Positions 48,845 to 57,534 of a stretch of DNA of 64,000 nucleotides are shown here, one piece after another (position 1 is the stretch's first letter; each line of letters begins with the position of its first letter). This DNA comes from Flaviflagellibacter sp963786225 (GTDB lineage: Bacteria > Pseudomonadota > Alphaproteobacteria > Rhizobiales > Methylopilaceae). The stretch lies in the NCBI GenBank assembly GCA_963786225.1, contig CAWAYQ010000024.1:94133-158132 (forward strand), read 5' to 3'. The notes under the pieces were generated by a model that worked only from the letters and a program-made list of their open reading frames with translations, made no database searches and was not told the origin of the DNA. The position numbers and the translations under genes are program-made.

Positions 48845-48907
48845 CTATTCGCCGCCGAGCGCCTTCACGCTCGGCGTCGCAGCATCGTAATCCATGCGTT
48901 GAACCAT
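48845..48907 (-). pseudogene. Carboxymuconolactone decarboxylase-like gene, N-terminal scar
   Basis: Twenty codons with a good ribosome site (AAGGGAGAACTCAG then ATG) encode QRMDYDAATPSVKALGG, which matches the start of AhpD-like carboxymuconolactone decarboxylases, then a TAG. The catalytic CxxC part is missing. The remnant lies immediately upstream of the oxidoreductase gene. Confidence 0.55.
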
Positions 48908-49044
48908 CTGAGTTCTCCCTTCCGCTTTGGACAGCCCTGCCACAAAAGATTGAAATCGTATCCGAGCCGCGCAGGGCCGTTGGTCATGGCGAACAGATGC
49001 GCCCCGTCCTGACCATAAAACAGTACCGAGATTGGCAATTCCGA

Positions 49045-49250
49045 GTGTACCACCGCGCGATAACTGCGCTCCCCATCGACCTCGGTCGTGCCAGAAGCAT
49101 ACCGCTGGCCGCACAGATCTACTCGGCGATCCGAGAGGCCATTGAGACAGGGCGGCTCGCCTCGGGCGCGAGGCGGGATTTGGCGGTTTAGCTCGGCGTC
49201 TCCCGCGGCACCGTGCGTTATGCACACCGTCGTCACACGGCTTTCCGATC
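49045..49250 (+). pseudogene. MocR/PdxR-type regulator, N-terminal scar
   Basis: The frame reads IDLGRARSIPLAAQIYSAIREAI in part, then GRLASGAR, a small deletion, RDLAV, a stop codon and LGVSRGTVR: the winged-helix part of a MocR regulator, degraded. No aminotransferase domain follows. Such regulators are often divergent from a carboxymuconolactone decarboxylase gene, as in this place, so both scars come from one locus. Confidence 0.6.
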
Positions 49251-49408
49251 ACTTCTGAGGCCAAGTCCTCCTAACCGTTAGGCTTCAGAACATGCCCGCC
49301 CGGTTCGTGGCGGCGGGTCTTTACGTATGTACATACGAATCGCCTCGAGCGTTCGCCCCGGAATGGTGGGGCAATCCTTCGATGACGCCTTCTTTCGCCA
49401 CGACGGCC
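49251..49408. promoter_or_regulatory. Intergenic segment with hairpin and 14-bp palindrome
   Basis: A CCCGCC/GGCGGG stem (49295-49300 and 49312-49317) followed by TCTTTA, and a perfect palindrome CGTATGTACATACG at 49324-49337. The hairpin may end transcription from the left; the palindrome resembles a dimeric repressor operator. No gene is seen. Confidence 0.45.
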
Positions 49409-50416
49409 TTATTTCGCGTCGGAAAGGGCGCCAAGAAGCGCCTGATGGAATCGCTCCGGCGCCTCGACCTGGGGTGAGTGTCCAAGCTCCGGAAAGGCGA
49501 TGAGGCGGGCTCCAGAGATCGCGGCGGCGGCACTGCGCCCGAGTTCCGGGTAATTGCCCAACCGCTCCGCGAGCGCCGGCGAAGCGCGATTGGCTCCGGG
49601 CGCCGTCTTGTCCTTGCCCCCGATGAAAAGAACAGTCGGCACCTTGATCCGGTCGAACTCGTGGACCACAGGCTGGGTGAAGATCATGTCGGAGGTCAGG
49701 GCCTGGTTCCAGGCTACCGCTTCCCGTCCGGGCCCGGCGTACATTCCGGCCTGCATTTCGACCCAGCGATCATATTCGGGCCGCCACTTACCGTCGAAGT
49801 AGAACCGCAGTTGATAGGCTTTGATGCTGTCGAAGCTGGTTTTCAGTTCGTTCTGATAGGCGGCATCGACGGAGCCGTAAGGTACGCCTTCGGCCTGCCA
49901 GTCCTCCAGCCCGAGCGGATCCACCAACACTAATTGCTCGACAAGGTCGGAGTATTCGATGGCGAAGCGTGCCGCCAGCATGCCCCCCATCGAGTGCCCG
50001 ACAATCGTCGCCCGTTCGATCCCGCGCGATTTCAGGAGTGCGCGCGTGTTTTGCGCCAACTGCTGAAAACTGAACTGGTATGCGGAGGGCTTGGTCGATT
50101 TGCAGAAGCCGATCTGGTCCGGCGCGATCACCCGATAGCCTGCTTCCGTCAGGACCTTGATCGTCGCTTCCCAGGTCGCGCCGCAGTAGTTCTTGCCATG
50201 CATCAAGACCACGCTACGCCCGTTTGCCGTGCCCGTCGGCGCGACATCCATAAAGGCCATCTGAAGATCCTGACGCTGGGATGTGAAGCGGAACCGCTCG
50301 ACCGGATAGGGATAGTCGAACCCTTCGAGCTCGGGACCGTAAGTCGGGCGGTCCTGCGCCAACGCTATTGCTGGGGCAAAGCCGATGGCAACGGCAACTG
50401 TGAGGGCCTTCATCAT
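49409..50416 (-). CDS. Secreted alpha/beta hydrolase
   Basis: A 335-residue protein from the ATG at 50416, with a signal peptide (about 1-21, ends ALAQ). Nucleophile elbow GHSMGG, oxyanion region LMHGKNYCG and C-terminal His in ELGHSPQ form a plausible triad. It resembles C-C bond hydrolases and haloperoxidase-like esterases; the substrate is unknown. Confidence 0.85.
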   Translation of the reverse strand: MMKALTVAVAIGFAPAIALAQDRPTYGPELEGFDYPYPVERFRFTSQRQDLQMAFMDVAPTGTANGRSVVLMHGKNYCGATWEATIKVLTEAGYRVIAPDQIGFCKSTKPSAYQFSFQQLAQNTRALLKSRGIERATIVGHSMGGMLAARFAIEYSDLVEQLVLVDPLGLEDWQAEGVPYGSVDAAYQNELKTSFDSIKAYQLRFYFDGKWRPEYDRWVEMQAGMYAGPGREAVAWNQALTSDMIFTQPVVHEFDRIKVPTVLFIGGKDKTAPGANRASPALAERLGNYPELGRSAAAAISGARLIAFPELGHSPQVEAPERFHQALLGALSDAK

Positions 50417-50653
50417 GCGATCCGTTATTTCGCAGTCGTATGCGAAAAAGGACTCACAAACGCGCGATAGCCGCTTGGACATCCGCCGGCGCGAACGGTC
50501 CGAGCCAGGTCACGGCATCGCAAAACTTCTGGGCGTTCCGCGATTTGATCTACTTCAGGTCTATAATCTGCTCTCTTGGGAGCATCACATCGAAACTCTG
50601 AAGTCCATGTCTCTGACCCCCTCCGCGGCCGAATTGGTAGGAGACTGCGGCCG

Positions 50654-51562
50654 ATGACGGAGCGCCGCCGCGTCACGGTCTTCGGCGGCACCGGATTTCT
50701 CGGCCGACGGATTGCTCGTCACTTGCTGGATAATGGCTTCCTGGTGCGCATCGCGACACGCCATCCGGATCGAAGCAGGACGGTTCTCGGAAACGGCGAC
50801 ACCAGGATCGAGTTTGTCGAAGCCGACGTGAATGACGATCGCTCGGTTGCCGCCGCGGTCGCGGGCGCATTCGCGGCGATAAACGCGGTAAGTCTGTACG
50901 TCGAACATGGAACGCAGACTTTCCAGTCTGTCCATGTCCAAGCCGCCGCCCGTATCGCGAAGCAGGCGTCCGACGCAGGCGTAGAACGCCTGGTTCTCGT
51001 TTCGGGAATTGGCGCAGATTCTCAATCGTCTTCATCCTACGTTCGAAGCCGTGGCATGGGCGAGGAGGCCGTTCGGTCCACCTTTCGAGGCGCGACCATT
51101 GTTCGTTCGACTGTTATGTTCGGGCCAGGCGACGCCCTTCTGAATCCGCTCGCAGCCATGCTGCGGCGCCTCCCGGTGTTTCCGATGTTCGGCCGGGGCG
51201 AGACCAGAATTCAGCCGGCCTATGTGGAGGATGTTGCCGAAGCGATCGCCCGGACGCTGATTTCGCCCTACAGCACTCCGCTCCATGAATTCGGCGGTCC
51301 CGTCATCTATCGCTACCGAGAGCTGCTGACGATCGTCGCGAACTATCTTGAGGCACGTGTTCTCCTCCTCCCGGTACCCTTCATCGCTTGGCACGCGATA
51401 TCGTTCGCGTCGGAATTTCTGGCCAAGCCCCCGATTACCCGAAACCAGGTCGAACTGATGCAGATTGACAACGTTGCCGATCCTTCTCTGGGGTTCGACG
51501 CGCTTGGGATTCAGCCTCGTTCCGTTGAACAGGAACTCCCCGCCATCCTTCGAAATCGGTGA
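50654..51562 (+). CDS. NAD(P)-binding protein of the NDUFA9-like extended SDR group
   Basis: A 302-residue protein with the Rossmann motif VFGGTGFLGRRIARHL and the long-range pattern of complex I NDUFA9-like/NmrA-like proteins (RSTVMFGPGDALLNP, then PAYVEDVAEAI). The classical YxxxK is not obvious (SYVRSRGMGE in its place), so it may bind NAD(P) without acting as a dehydrogenase. The ATG at 50654 fits the family start. Confidence 0.8.
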   Translation: MTERRRVTVFGGTGFLGRRIARHLLDNGFLVRIATRHPDRSRTVLGNGDTRIEFVEADVNDDRSVAAAVAGAFAAINAVSLYVEHGTQTFQSVHVQAAARIAKQASDAGVERLVLVSGIGADSQSSSSYVRSRGMGEEAVRSTFRGATIVRSTVMFGPGDALLNPLAAMLRRLPVFPMFGRGETRIQPAYVEDVAEAIARTLISPYSTPLHEFGGPVIYRYRELLTIVANYLEARVLLLPVPFIAWHAISFASEFLAKPPITRNQVELMQIDNVADPSLGFDALGIQPRSVEQELPAILRNR

Positions 51563-51632
51563 TGCGGATCAATGCAGGGAACACATCGCCCGCGCTCGAA
51601 TTTGGATTGGTAGCCCTAGAACGAGCGTTGCG

Positions 51633-52073
51633 ATGAACGGTCCCAGGCCTGATCCAAACAATCCACAGCCGACGCCGGATAACCCCAATCCGGAACTAGC
51701 CCGTCCTTCCGAGGCGAGCTTCCCCGCACCAACGACCTCTCGGACGCTTGCTCTGGCGGCAGCGACATTTTTGTGCTGGACGGGAGTTGTCGGTTTCGCG
51801 GCCGCCCAGACGCCAGATGGCAATGGCATCACGACACAGCAGAACAATCCCTGTGAGGTAGAACCCGACGACCGGAGCGAAGGGACCCAGCGCAACGGTC
51901 CGGGAGGCCCGAGTGACGATGCAGTTAATCGCCCTCGACTGTCGCCGGAAGACTGCAACGGCGTGCTGACTCCGCCCAGGACCGGTGACGAGGAGATCGA
52001 GAAGCCAGCACCAGAGACGGGGACCACACCGGTGATTCCTCCTGGCGCTGTGCCGGAACAACCGCCGGATTAG
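51633..52073 (+). CDS. Pro/Asp-rich hypothetical membrane or exported protein
   Basis: A 146-residue protein of low complexity with one hydrophobic helix (about residues 36-57, ending FAAAQ, like a late signal peptide) between Pro/Asn-rich and Pro/Glu-rich parts. Two Cys occur after the helix (about residues 74 and 107). No family recognised, and codon pattern is only moderate evidence that it is expressed. Confidence 0.5.
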   Translation: MNGPRPDPNNPQPTPDNPNPELARPSEASFPAPTTSRTLALAAATFLCWTGVVGFAAAQTPDGNGITTQQNNPCEVEPDDRSEGTQRNGPGGPSDDAVNRPRLSPEDCNGVLTPPRTGDEEIEKPAPETGTTPVIPPGAVPEQPPD

Positions 52074-52112
52074 CCTTCGCGGCTGTGTCCATCGCAGAAC
52101 TGGAGAGGTTTC

Positions 52113-52400
52113 ATGGTCAAGAAGGAAAAATGGTCGGCGGAGGTAACCGAGCACAGTGACGCGCTCGATCTGGAAGCGCATGTCTTCGAGAACGACGATC
52201 CGAAGGAAATCGCCGCATCGCTGAAACGCTCGGCCGAGAAGAGCACGAAGCGCAAGGCGGAGCCTTTCCGCTCCGCCATGTCGATGCTGAGCTTCTACAT
52301 CAATCGCGCCGGCGAGAACCTTCCGGCACACCGCAAAAAGGTGCTGGAAGACGCAAAGGAGGAACTTCGTCGCGCGTTCGGAAGGTCGGCCGAGGATTGA
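52113..52400 (+). CDS. DUF3175 family protein
   Basis: A 95-residue, charged, mostly helical protein that matches DUF3175 (KWSAEVTEHSDALDLE at the start and AMSMLSFYINRAGENL in the middle). Function unknown. It is preceded by AGGTTTC and an ATG at good position. Confidence 0.8.
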   Translation: MVKKEKWSAEVTEHSDALDLEAHVFENDDPKEIAASLKRSAEKSTKRKAEPFRSAMSMLSFYINRAGENLPAHRKKVLEDAKEELRRAFGRSAED

Positions 52401-52466
52401 CTGGCTGCTTCCGGTAATCGCTAGCCAGCAGGGCATCCAGAGCACAGGCGTCGAACAGTTGGCCCA

Positions 52467-52679
52467 ATGGTAGAGTCCTTCGACGACGGTCTTGCCGAGT
52501 ATTCGTTCGGCACTAGCTCCCTTAGGCAAGCTCCCGATCCCAGCGGGGGCCGGCGCAAGAAATTGGATGGAATCGTTTACGAAGGAGAAGCGACTGATCT
52601 CGCGTCGACTCTAGAATTCCTGCGCGCTGCTGACCTCTCAAGCGCAGAGGTATCCGGCCAGACAGCGCAAAAAATTTAA
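52467..52679 (+). CDS. Possible small protein, unknown
   Basis: A 70-codon open frame with no strong ribosome site and no family. It may be spurious; listed because it fills the gap between two clear genes on the same strand. Confidence 0.25.
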   Translation: MVESFDDGLAEYSFGTSSLRQAPDPSGGRRKKLDGIVYEGEATDLASTLEFLRAADLSSAEVSGQTAQKI

Positions 52680-52779
52680 AGCGAGAAAAAATTTCCTTCG
52701 TCCTTCGAACGAGTACGGACGACCCTCGCTGAGGGCGGGGGGCGCGTGTGTGCCACCATGCAGCAGCGAGCAGATCAGA

Positions 52780-54372
52780 ATGACTGATATACTGGCGGCC
52801 CGTCCCCGGCGGCTCAGCCTGCTCAGACGGTGGGTGTTCTCAACCAATCACAAGGACATCGGTACGCTGTATCTCGGCTTTGCGCTGCTTGCGGGCATTG
52901 CTGGAACGGCGTTGTCGGTCGTCATGCGCGCGGAGCTTCAGCAGCCCGGTCTGCAGATCTTCGGCGACCCCCAAGTCTACAACATGGTGTTCAGCGCCCA
53001 CGGCCTCATCATGATCTTTTTCGTGCTCATGCCGGCGTTGATCGGGGGATTCGGCAACTGGTTCACGCCGATCATGATCGGCGCGCCTGACATGGCGTTC
53101 CCGCGGCTGAACAACATTTCGTTCTGGCTGCTGGTCGCGGCGTTCCTTTTGTTTGGCATGTCGATGTTCATGGCAAGCGCGCCCGGCGCCTTCGGCCACG
53201 GCGGTGGCTGGACGCTTTATGCGCCGCTTTCGACGTCCGGACAGCCGGGGCCTGCGGTCGATTTCGTGATCTTGTCGATCCATCTGTCGGGCGCGTCATC
53301 GATCCTCGGCGCCATCAACTTCATCACCACGATCTTCAACATGCGCGCGCCCGGCATGACCCTGCACAAGATGCCGCTGTTCGCCTGGGCGATGCTGGTC
53401 ACGGCATTCATGCTGCTGTTCGCGATTCCGGTTCTCGCCGGCGCGCTCACCATGCTGCTGACCGACCGAAACTTCGGCACGACCTTTTTCAGTCCGGCGG
53501 GTGGCGGCGATCCACTTCTCTATCAGCACCTGTTCTGGTTCTTCGGTCACCCCGAAGTGTACATCATGATCCTGCCCGGTTTCGGCATCATCAGCCACGT
53601 CGTCTCAACGTTCTCGAAGAAGCCGATCTTCGGCTATCTCGGCATGGCCTATGCCCTGGTTGCGATCTGCATGATCGGTTTCGTCGTGTGGGCGCACCAT
53701 ATGTTCACGACAGGCATCTCGCCAAACGCTCAGGCCTATTTCATGTTCTCGTCGATGGTCATCGCTGTGCCGACGGGCATCAAGATATTCTCGTGGATTG
53801 CGACCATGTGGGGCGGATCGATCTCGTTCCGCACCCCGATGCTGTGGGCCATGGGCTTTATTTTCCTGTTCACCGTCGGTGGTGTCACCGGCGTTGTCCT
53901 CGCCAACGCCGGCATCGATCGCCCACTGCACGACACTTACTACGTCGTTGCGCATTTTCACTATGTTCTGTCGCTCGGGGCCGCCTTCACCATTTTCGCG
54001 GGCTGGTATTACTGGTTCCCGAAAATGAGCGGATATATGTACAATGAGACGATCGGCAAGCTGCACTTCTGGATGACGTTCATCGGCGTCAACCTCGTCT
54101 TCTTCCCGCAGCACTTCCTCGGCCTTGCCGGCATGCCGCGCCGCTATGCGGACTATCCCGACGCCTTTGCCGGCTGGAACCTTGTGTCGTCGATCGGCTC
54201 CTATATTTCCGGCTTTGCGTTTTTGATTTTCCTGTTCGGGGTCGGGTATGCCTTCGTGCGCCGTGTCCCGGCGCCGGATAATCCGTGGGGCGAAGGCGCG
54301 ACAACGCTCGAATGGACGCTGTCCTCACCGCCACCTTTCCATCAGTTTGAACGGTTGCCCGTGATTTCGTAG
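52780..54372 (+). CDS. ctaD: Cytochrome c oxidase subunit I (aa3 type), stand-alone copy
   Basis: A 530-residue protein with 12 transmembrane helices. Haem a and a3/CuB ligands are all visible: FSAHG, FGHPEVY (His cross-linked to Tyr), WAHHMF and VAHFHY. The K-channel lysine (PTGIKIFSW) and the glutamate in HPEV are present, so it should pump protons. It starts at the ATG at 52780 (an in-frame ATG at 52750 has no support). Neither subunit II nor III lies next to it, which is unusual for a complete oxidase operon. Confidence 0.93.
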   Translation: MTDILAARPRRLSLLRRWVFSTNHKDIGTLYLGFALLAGIAGTALSVVMRAELQQPGLQIFGDPQVYNMVFSAHGLIMIFFVLMPALIGGFGNWFTPIMIGAPDMAFPRLNNISFWLLVAAFLLFGMSMFMASAPGAFGHGGGWTLYAPLSTSGQPGPAVDFVILSIHLSGASSILGAINFITTIFNMRAPGMTLHKMPLFAWAMLVTAFMLLFAIPVLAGALTMLLTDRNFGTTFFSPAGGGDPLLYQHLFWFFGHPEVYIMILPGFGIISHVVSTFSKKPIFGYLGMAYALVAICMIGFVVWAHHMFTTGISPNAQAYFMFSSMVIAVPTGIKIFSWIATMWGGSISFRTPMLWAMGFIFLFTVGGVTGVVLANAGIDRPLHDTYYVVAHFHYVLSLGAAFTIFAGWYYWFPKMSGYMYNETIGKLHFWMTFIGVNLVFFPQHFLGLAGMPRRYADYPDAFAGWNLVSSIGSYISGFAFLIFLFGVGYAFVRRVPAPDNPWGEGATTLEWTLSSPPPFHQFERLPVIS

Positions 54373-54432
54373 CGCTTTCCAAATCGCGGTGTGCGGCGAG
54401 CTGAACGCGCCGCCAACCCGGGAAGCAGGAAC

Positions 54433-55806
54433 ATGACTGATCTGATCGAAAGAACGCTCCGCCGACTCGGCGAGCAACTCCGCGGCTGCGTTTCGAGGCC
54501 GGGCGACGACCGATACGCCGCCGCAACGGCAATCTGGGCAAGGCCGGTGGGCCGCATGCCGCGCGCCGTCGTCCACAGCCGGACACCCGAAGATGTGCAG
54601 TCGGCGATCCGAGCCGCGCGCGACCTTGACCTTCCGCTGTCGGTGCGCGGCGGTGGGCACGACTGGGCCGGTCGCGCCCTGTGCGAAGGAATCGTCGTCG
54701 ACCTGAGCGCGATGAACCGCGTGATCGTCGGCCCCGACAATCGCACGGCGCGCGTTTCAGGAGGCGCCCGCGCCTCGGACGTTCTCGCCGTGACCGATCC
54801 GTTCAGCCTCGCGGCCGTGACGGGCTCGGTCGGCGCCGTTGGCATGGCCGGCTTCACACTGGGCGGCGGCTACGGGTCGCTGATCGGCCGCTTCGGCCTT
54901 GCGCTCGACAATTTATCCGCCGCGGAGGTCGTTCTCGCTGACGGGCGCATCGTCACCGCAAAGCACGATAATGAAGAGGATCTGTTCTGGGCATTGCGCG
55001 GCGGCGGCGGAAACTTTGGCGTGGTCACTGCGATGGACCACGGCCTGCACCATTTGCCCAGCATCCGCTCAGGCATGCTCATATACCCGTTCGCGGAGGC
55101 CCGGGCCGTCCTGGAACGCTGTGCCGACATCGCGGCTTCCGCGCCCGAGGAACTGACGGCTCAGCTCGGAATCGTCGCCGGACCGGATGGCGCACCCATG
55201 GTCATGATCGTACCGACATGGTGCGGTCCGCCGGAGGAGGGGGAAGCGCACCTGGCGCCGTTCCTCCGGCTTGGAACCCTCCTCGCCAATACCGTGGACG
55301 CGATGTCTTACGGCGCCTCGCTGACTTTGTTCGACCCGTACCTCGTCAATGGCCAGCGGGCATTGATGGAGACGTGCTGGCTTCCGGTGCTGGATGGCGG
55401 CGGCATCCAGGTCCTTGTCGAGGCCATGGCGGCTGCCGTCTCGCCCGGCTGCGCGATCTTCACACATGAGTTTAGGGGCGCCGCCTCGCGGGTACCGGCG
55501 GAGGCGACGGCCTTCGGCCTTCGACGCGACCATGTGCTCGTCGAGATTCTCGCCACATTCGCCGATCGGTCGGACAAGGGCGAAGAGCAACGGCATCACC
55601 AATGGGCGCAAGCCGCTCGACAGGCCCTTGATGGGAGGGCGCTTCCCGGGGGATATCCGAACCTCCTCGCTGCAGGGGATCCGGACCGCGCGAAGCAGAG
55701 CTATGGTCCCAACGCCGCACGGCTTGCCAACGCCAAGCGGCGTTACGATCCCGACAACGTCTTCCGCTCGGCCATTCCCCTGCCAGTCCGTCTGGACGAT
55801 GGCTAG
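54433..55806 (+). CDS. Berberine-bridge-enzyme-type FAD oxidase
   Basis: A 457-residue protein with the FAD-binding fold (VRGGGHDWAGRALC, where the His is the expected covalent FAD site) and the C-terminal BBE motif RYDPDNVFR. Such enzymes oxidise sugars, alkaloids or nicotine-like compounds with O2. It follows ctaD by 60 bases on the same strand; the pair might be co-transcribed. Confidence 0.87.
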   Translation: MTDLIERTLRRLGEQLRGCVSRPGDDRYAAATAIWARPVGRMPRAVVHSRTPEDVQSAIRAARDLDLPLSVRGGGHDWAGRALCEGIVVDLSAMNRVIVGPDNRTARVSGGARASDVLAVTDPFSLAAVTGSVGAVGMAGFTLGGGYGSLIGRFGLALDNLSAAEVVLADGRIVTAKHDNEEDLFWALRGGGGNFGVVTAMDHGLHHLPSIRSGMLIYPFAEARAVLERCADIAASAPEELTAQLGIVAGPDGAPMVMIVPTWCGPPEEGEAHLAPFLRLGTLLANTVDAMSYGASLTLFDPYLVNGQRALMETCWLPVLDGGGIQVLVEAMAAAVSPGCAIFTHEFRGAASRVPAEATAFGLRRDHVLVEILATFADRSDKGEEQRHHQWAQAARQALDGRALPGGYPNLLAAGDPDRAKQSYGPNAARLANAKRRYDPDNVFRSAIPLPVRLDDG

Positions 55807-56170
55807 AGCGCCGCGCGCCTTTAATGCACGACGACAAGGCGAGGCTGGTCGCCCCCCGACGCGGAGCGCTCCGCGGGCACGACCGAAGTTGCAGGCGTTC
55901 GTGCCTTCAGGGCCCGACTTACAGGAGCAAGCTTACGCTTGAACGGCTGCTCACGGAGACAATTATGCTCATGTTAATCTTGGCGTTTCTCGATGAATGC
56001 CGCGGTCGGACCTGACCTGCTTGTCATCGCCCATGAAGGCAATCCGGTAAGTCTTTCATTCGTCATACTCATTTATTAATCAATCTTTAATAATCGCGTT
56101 TACGACTTTGGCCGCATCGGCTAGGCTCGGTTGCATAAGGAAGGGCAATAAAACCTCAAGAGGCTGGGGA
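55807..56170. promoter_or_regulatory. 364-base intergenic region with AT-rich promoter-like segment
   Basis: No gene is seen. It has a 14-bp perfect palindrome GCGGAGCGCTCCGC at 55861-55874 and, in contrast to the GC-rich surroundings, an AT-rich segment at about 56056-56103 just upstream of the response-regulator gene, the likely promoter site. Confidence 0.5.
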
Positions 56171-56836
56171 ATGAATCGGGCATCCGTGGCACTGGTGGAC
56201 GAGCAACCGCTCTTCCTCGCAGGCCTGTCGAGCTTTTTTAACTCCACCGAACAATTCCAGGTCGTCGCGACGGGCACGTCCGCCGCCGACGCTGCCGATA
56301 TCGCACGCCACCACAAGCCAAACCTGCTGATCATGGAGCTGTCCCTCAGGGGAGACCCGATCGGCTCCATTCGTGAAATCTGTGCTCTCGGGGCCGTCAA
56401 GGTCATCGTGTGCACGGCGATGGGCGACATCGACGATGCGGTGAGGGCACTCAACGCGGGCGCCCACGGCTACGTGCTCAAGGGAAGTTCCGGTATCGAG
56501 GTCATGACCGCCGTCGAGGCCGTCATGCGCGGGGAAACCTTCATCAATCAGAGCATCGCGATCAGGGTGATCTCCGCGTTGCGCCAGACCGCGGTGCTCA
56601 AGGCGGCCGCCAAGCAGCAACGCCTAAGCCTGCGCGAGCAGCAGATCATTCAGCTATTGAGCGGTGGCCGGACCAACAAGGAGATCGGCGGGAGCCTCGG
56701 GCTCGCCGAGAAGACGGTAAAGCATTACATGTCGATCATCATGCAGAAGATGCAGGCCCGGAACAGGCTCGAGGTCGTGATCGCCGCCCAGCGGCACCTA
56801 CCGTACTCTGAACCCCTCTCCAAACGAGCGAGCTGA
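56171..56836 (+). CDS. LuxR/NarL-type response regulator with Glu at the phosphorylation site
   Basis: A 221-residue protein with receiver (about 5-120) and LuxR-type helix-turn-helix (about 150-210, LSLREQQIIQLLSGGRTNKEIG in part). The acidic pair (VDEQP), the Thr in VIVCTAM and the Lys in VLKGS are kept, but the phosphoacceptor is E56 (LLIMELSL) instead of Asp; the codon is GAG at 56336-56338. Glu can mimic phospho-Asp, so it may be constitutively active. ATG at 56171 follows GGGGA. No kinase is adjacent on this strand. Confidence 0.88.
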   Translation: MNRASVALVDEQPLFLAGLSSFFNSTEQFQVVATGTSAADAADIARHHKPNLLIMELSLRGDPIGSIREICALGAVKVIVCTAMGDIDDAVRALNAGAHGYVLKGSSGIEVMTAVEAVMRGETFINQSIAIRVISALRQTAVLKAAAKQQRLSLREQQIIQLLSGGRTNKEIGGSLGLAEKTVKHYMSIIMQKMQARNRLEVVIAAQRHLPYSEPLSKRAS

Positions 56837-56892
56837 GCTTTCTCGCCCCGGCGGGACGTCGGTCTCCACTCCTCGGTCAGGTTCCGGAGGTC

Positions 56893-57534
56893 TTACCCGG
56901 CCTCTCCGTAGTGATCCCGGGCCAGCAGAGCGGCCTCGACCCGGTTCTTGACATTCAACTTCTTCATGATCGACGTCATGTGGGACTTGACGGTATTCTC
57001 GATCACCCCGAATTCCCTGGCGATCCCACGGTTGCTCCAGCCGAGCGCGACGAGCCGCACCGTCCGTTCCTCTGTTTTGGTCAGGGAGACGAAAGGACTG
57101 ATCTTCGCCTTCGATTTCAATGTCGATACGAGGCGATGGGTCAGTTTGGGAGTTACGAACGGCACGCCTGCCGCGACGCCCTTCACGACGTCGATGAGAT
57201 GCCCGGCGTCGATGCCCTTGAGGACGTAGCCGACCGCGCCGGCCTCGAGCGCCCGGACGATCTGGTCCTCGGACTCCGACACGGTCAGCATCATGATCTT
57301 CGTTTGACGGGGAAGCCGAGCGATCTCTGCCGCCGCCTCGATGCCGCACCCGGGCATGGAGATATCCAGAAGGATGAGGTCCGGTGAATGGTCCTCGACC
57401 AACCTGACCGCATCGGTGCCCGTGGAGCCTTCGGCGACGACACGAATCCCATCGTCGAGATGCAGTGATTGCACGACCCCGGCGCGGAACAGCGAATGGT
57501 CGTCGACGACCACGATCTTGAGCGGGTCAGGCAT
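56893..57534 (-). CDS. NarL/FixJ-type response regulator
   Basis: A 213-residue protein with canonical receiver (DD pair at 11-12, phosphoacceptor D57 in LILLDISMPG, Lys in VLKG) and LuxR-type DNA-binding domain (LGWSNRGIAREFGVIENTVKSH in part). It starts within the end of the kinase gene, overlapping by eight bases, so the two form an operon. Close relative of the orphan regulator at 56171-56836. Confidence 0.92.
   Translation of the reverse strand: MPDPLKIVVVDDHSLFRAGVVQSLHLDDGIRVVAEGSTGTDAVRLVEDHSPDLILLDISMPGCGIEAAAEIARLPRQTKIMMLTVSESEDQIVRALEAGAVGYVLKGIDAGHLIDVVKGVAAGVPFVTPKLTHRLVSTLKSKAKISPFVSLTKTEERTVRLVALGWSNRGIAREFGVIENTVKSHMTSIMKKLNVKNRVEAALLARDHYGEAG

Noticed and set aside
55824..56015. 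A 63-codon frame between the FAD oxidase and the response regulator
   Set aside because: No ribosome site and arginine-rich, shadow-like composition; the region is better read as regulatory.
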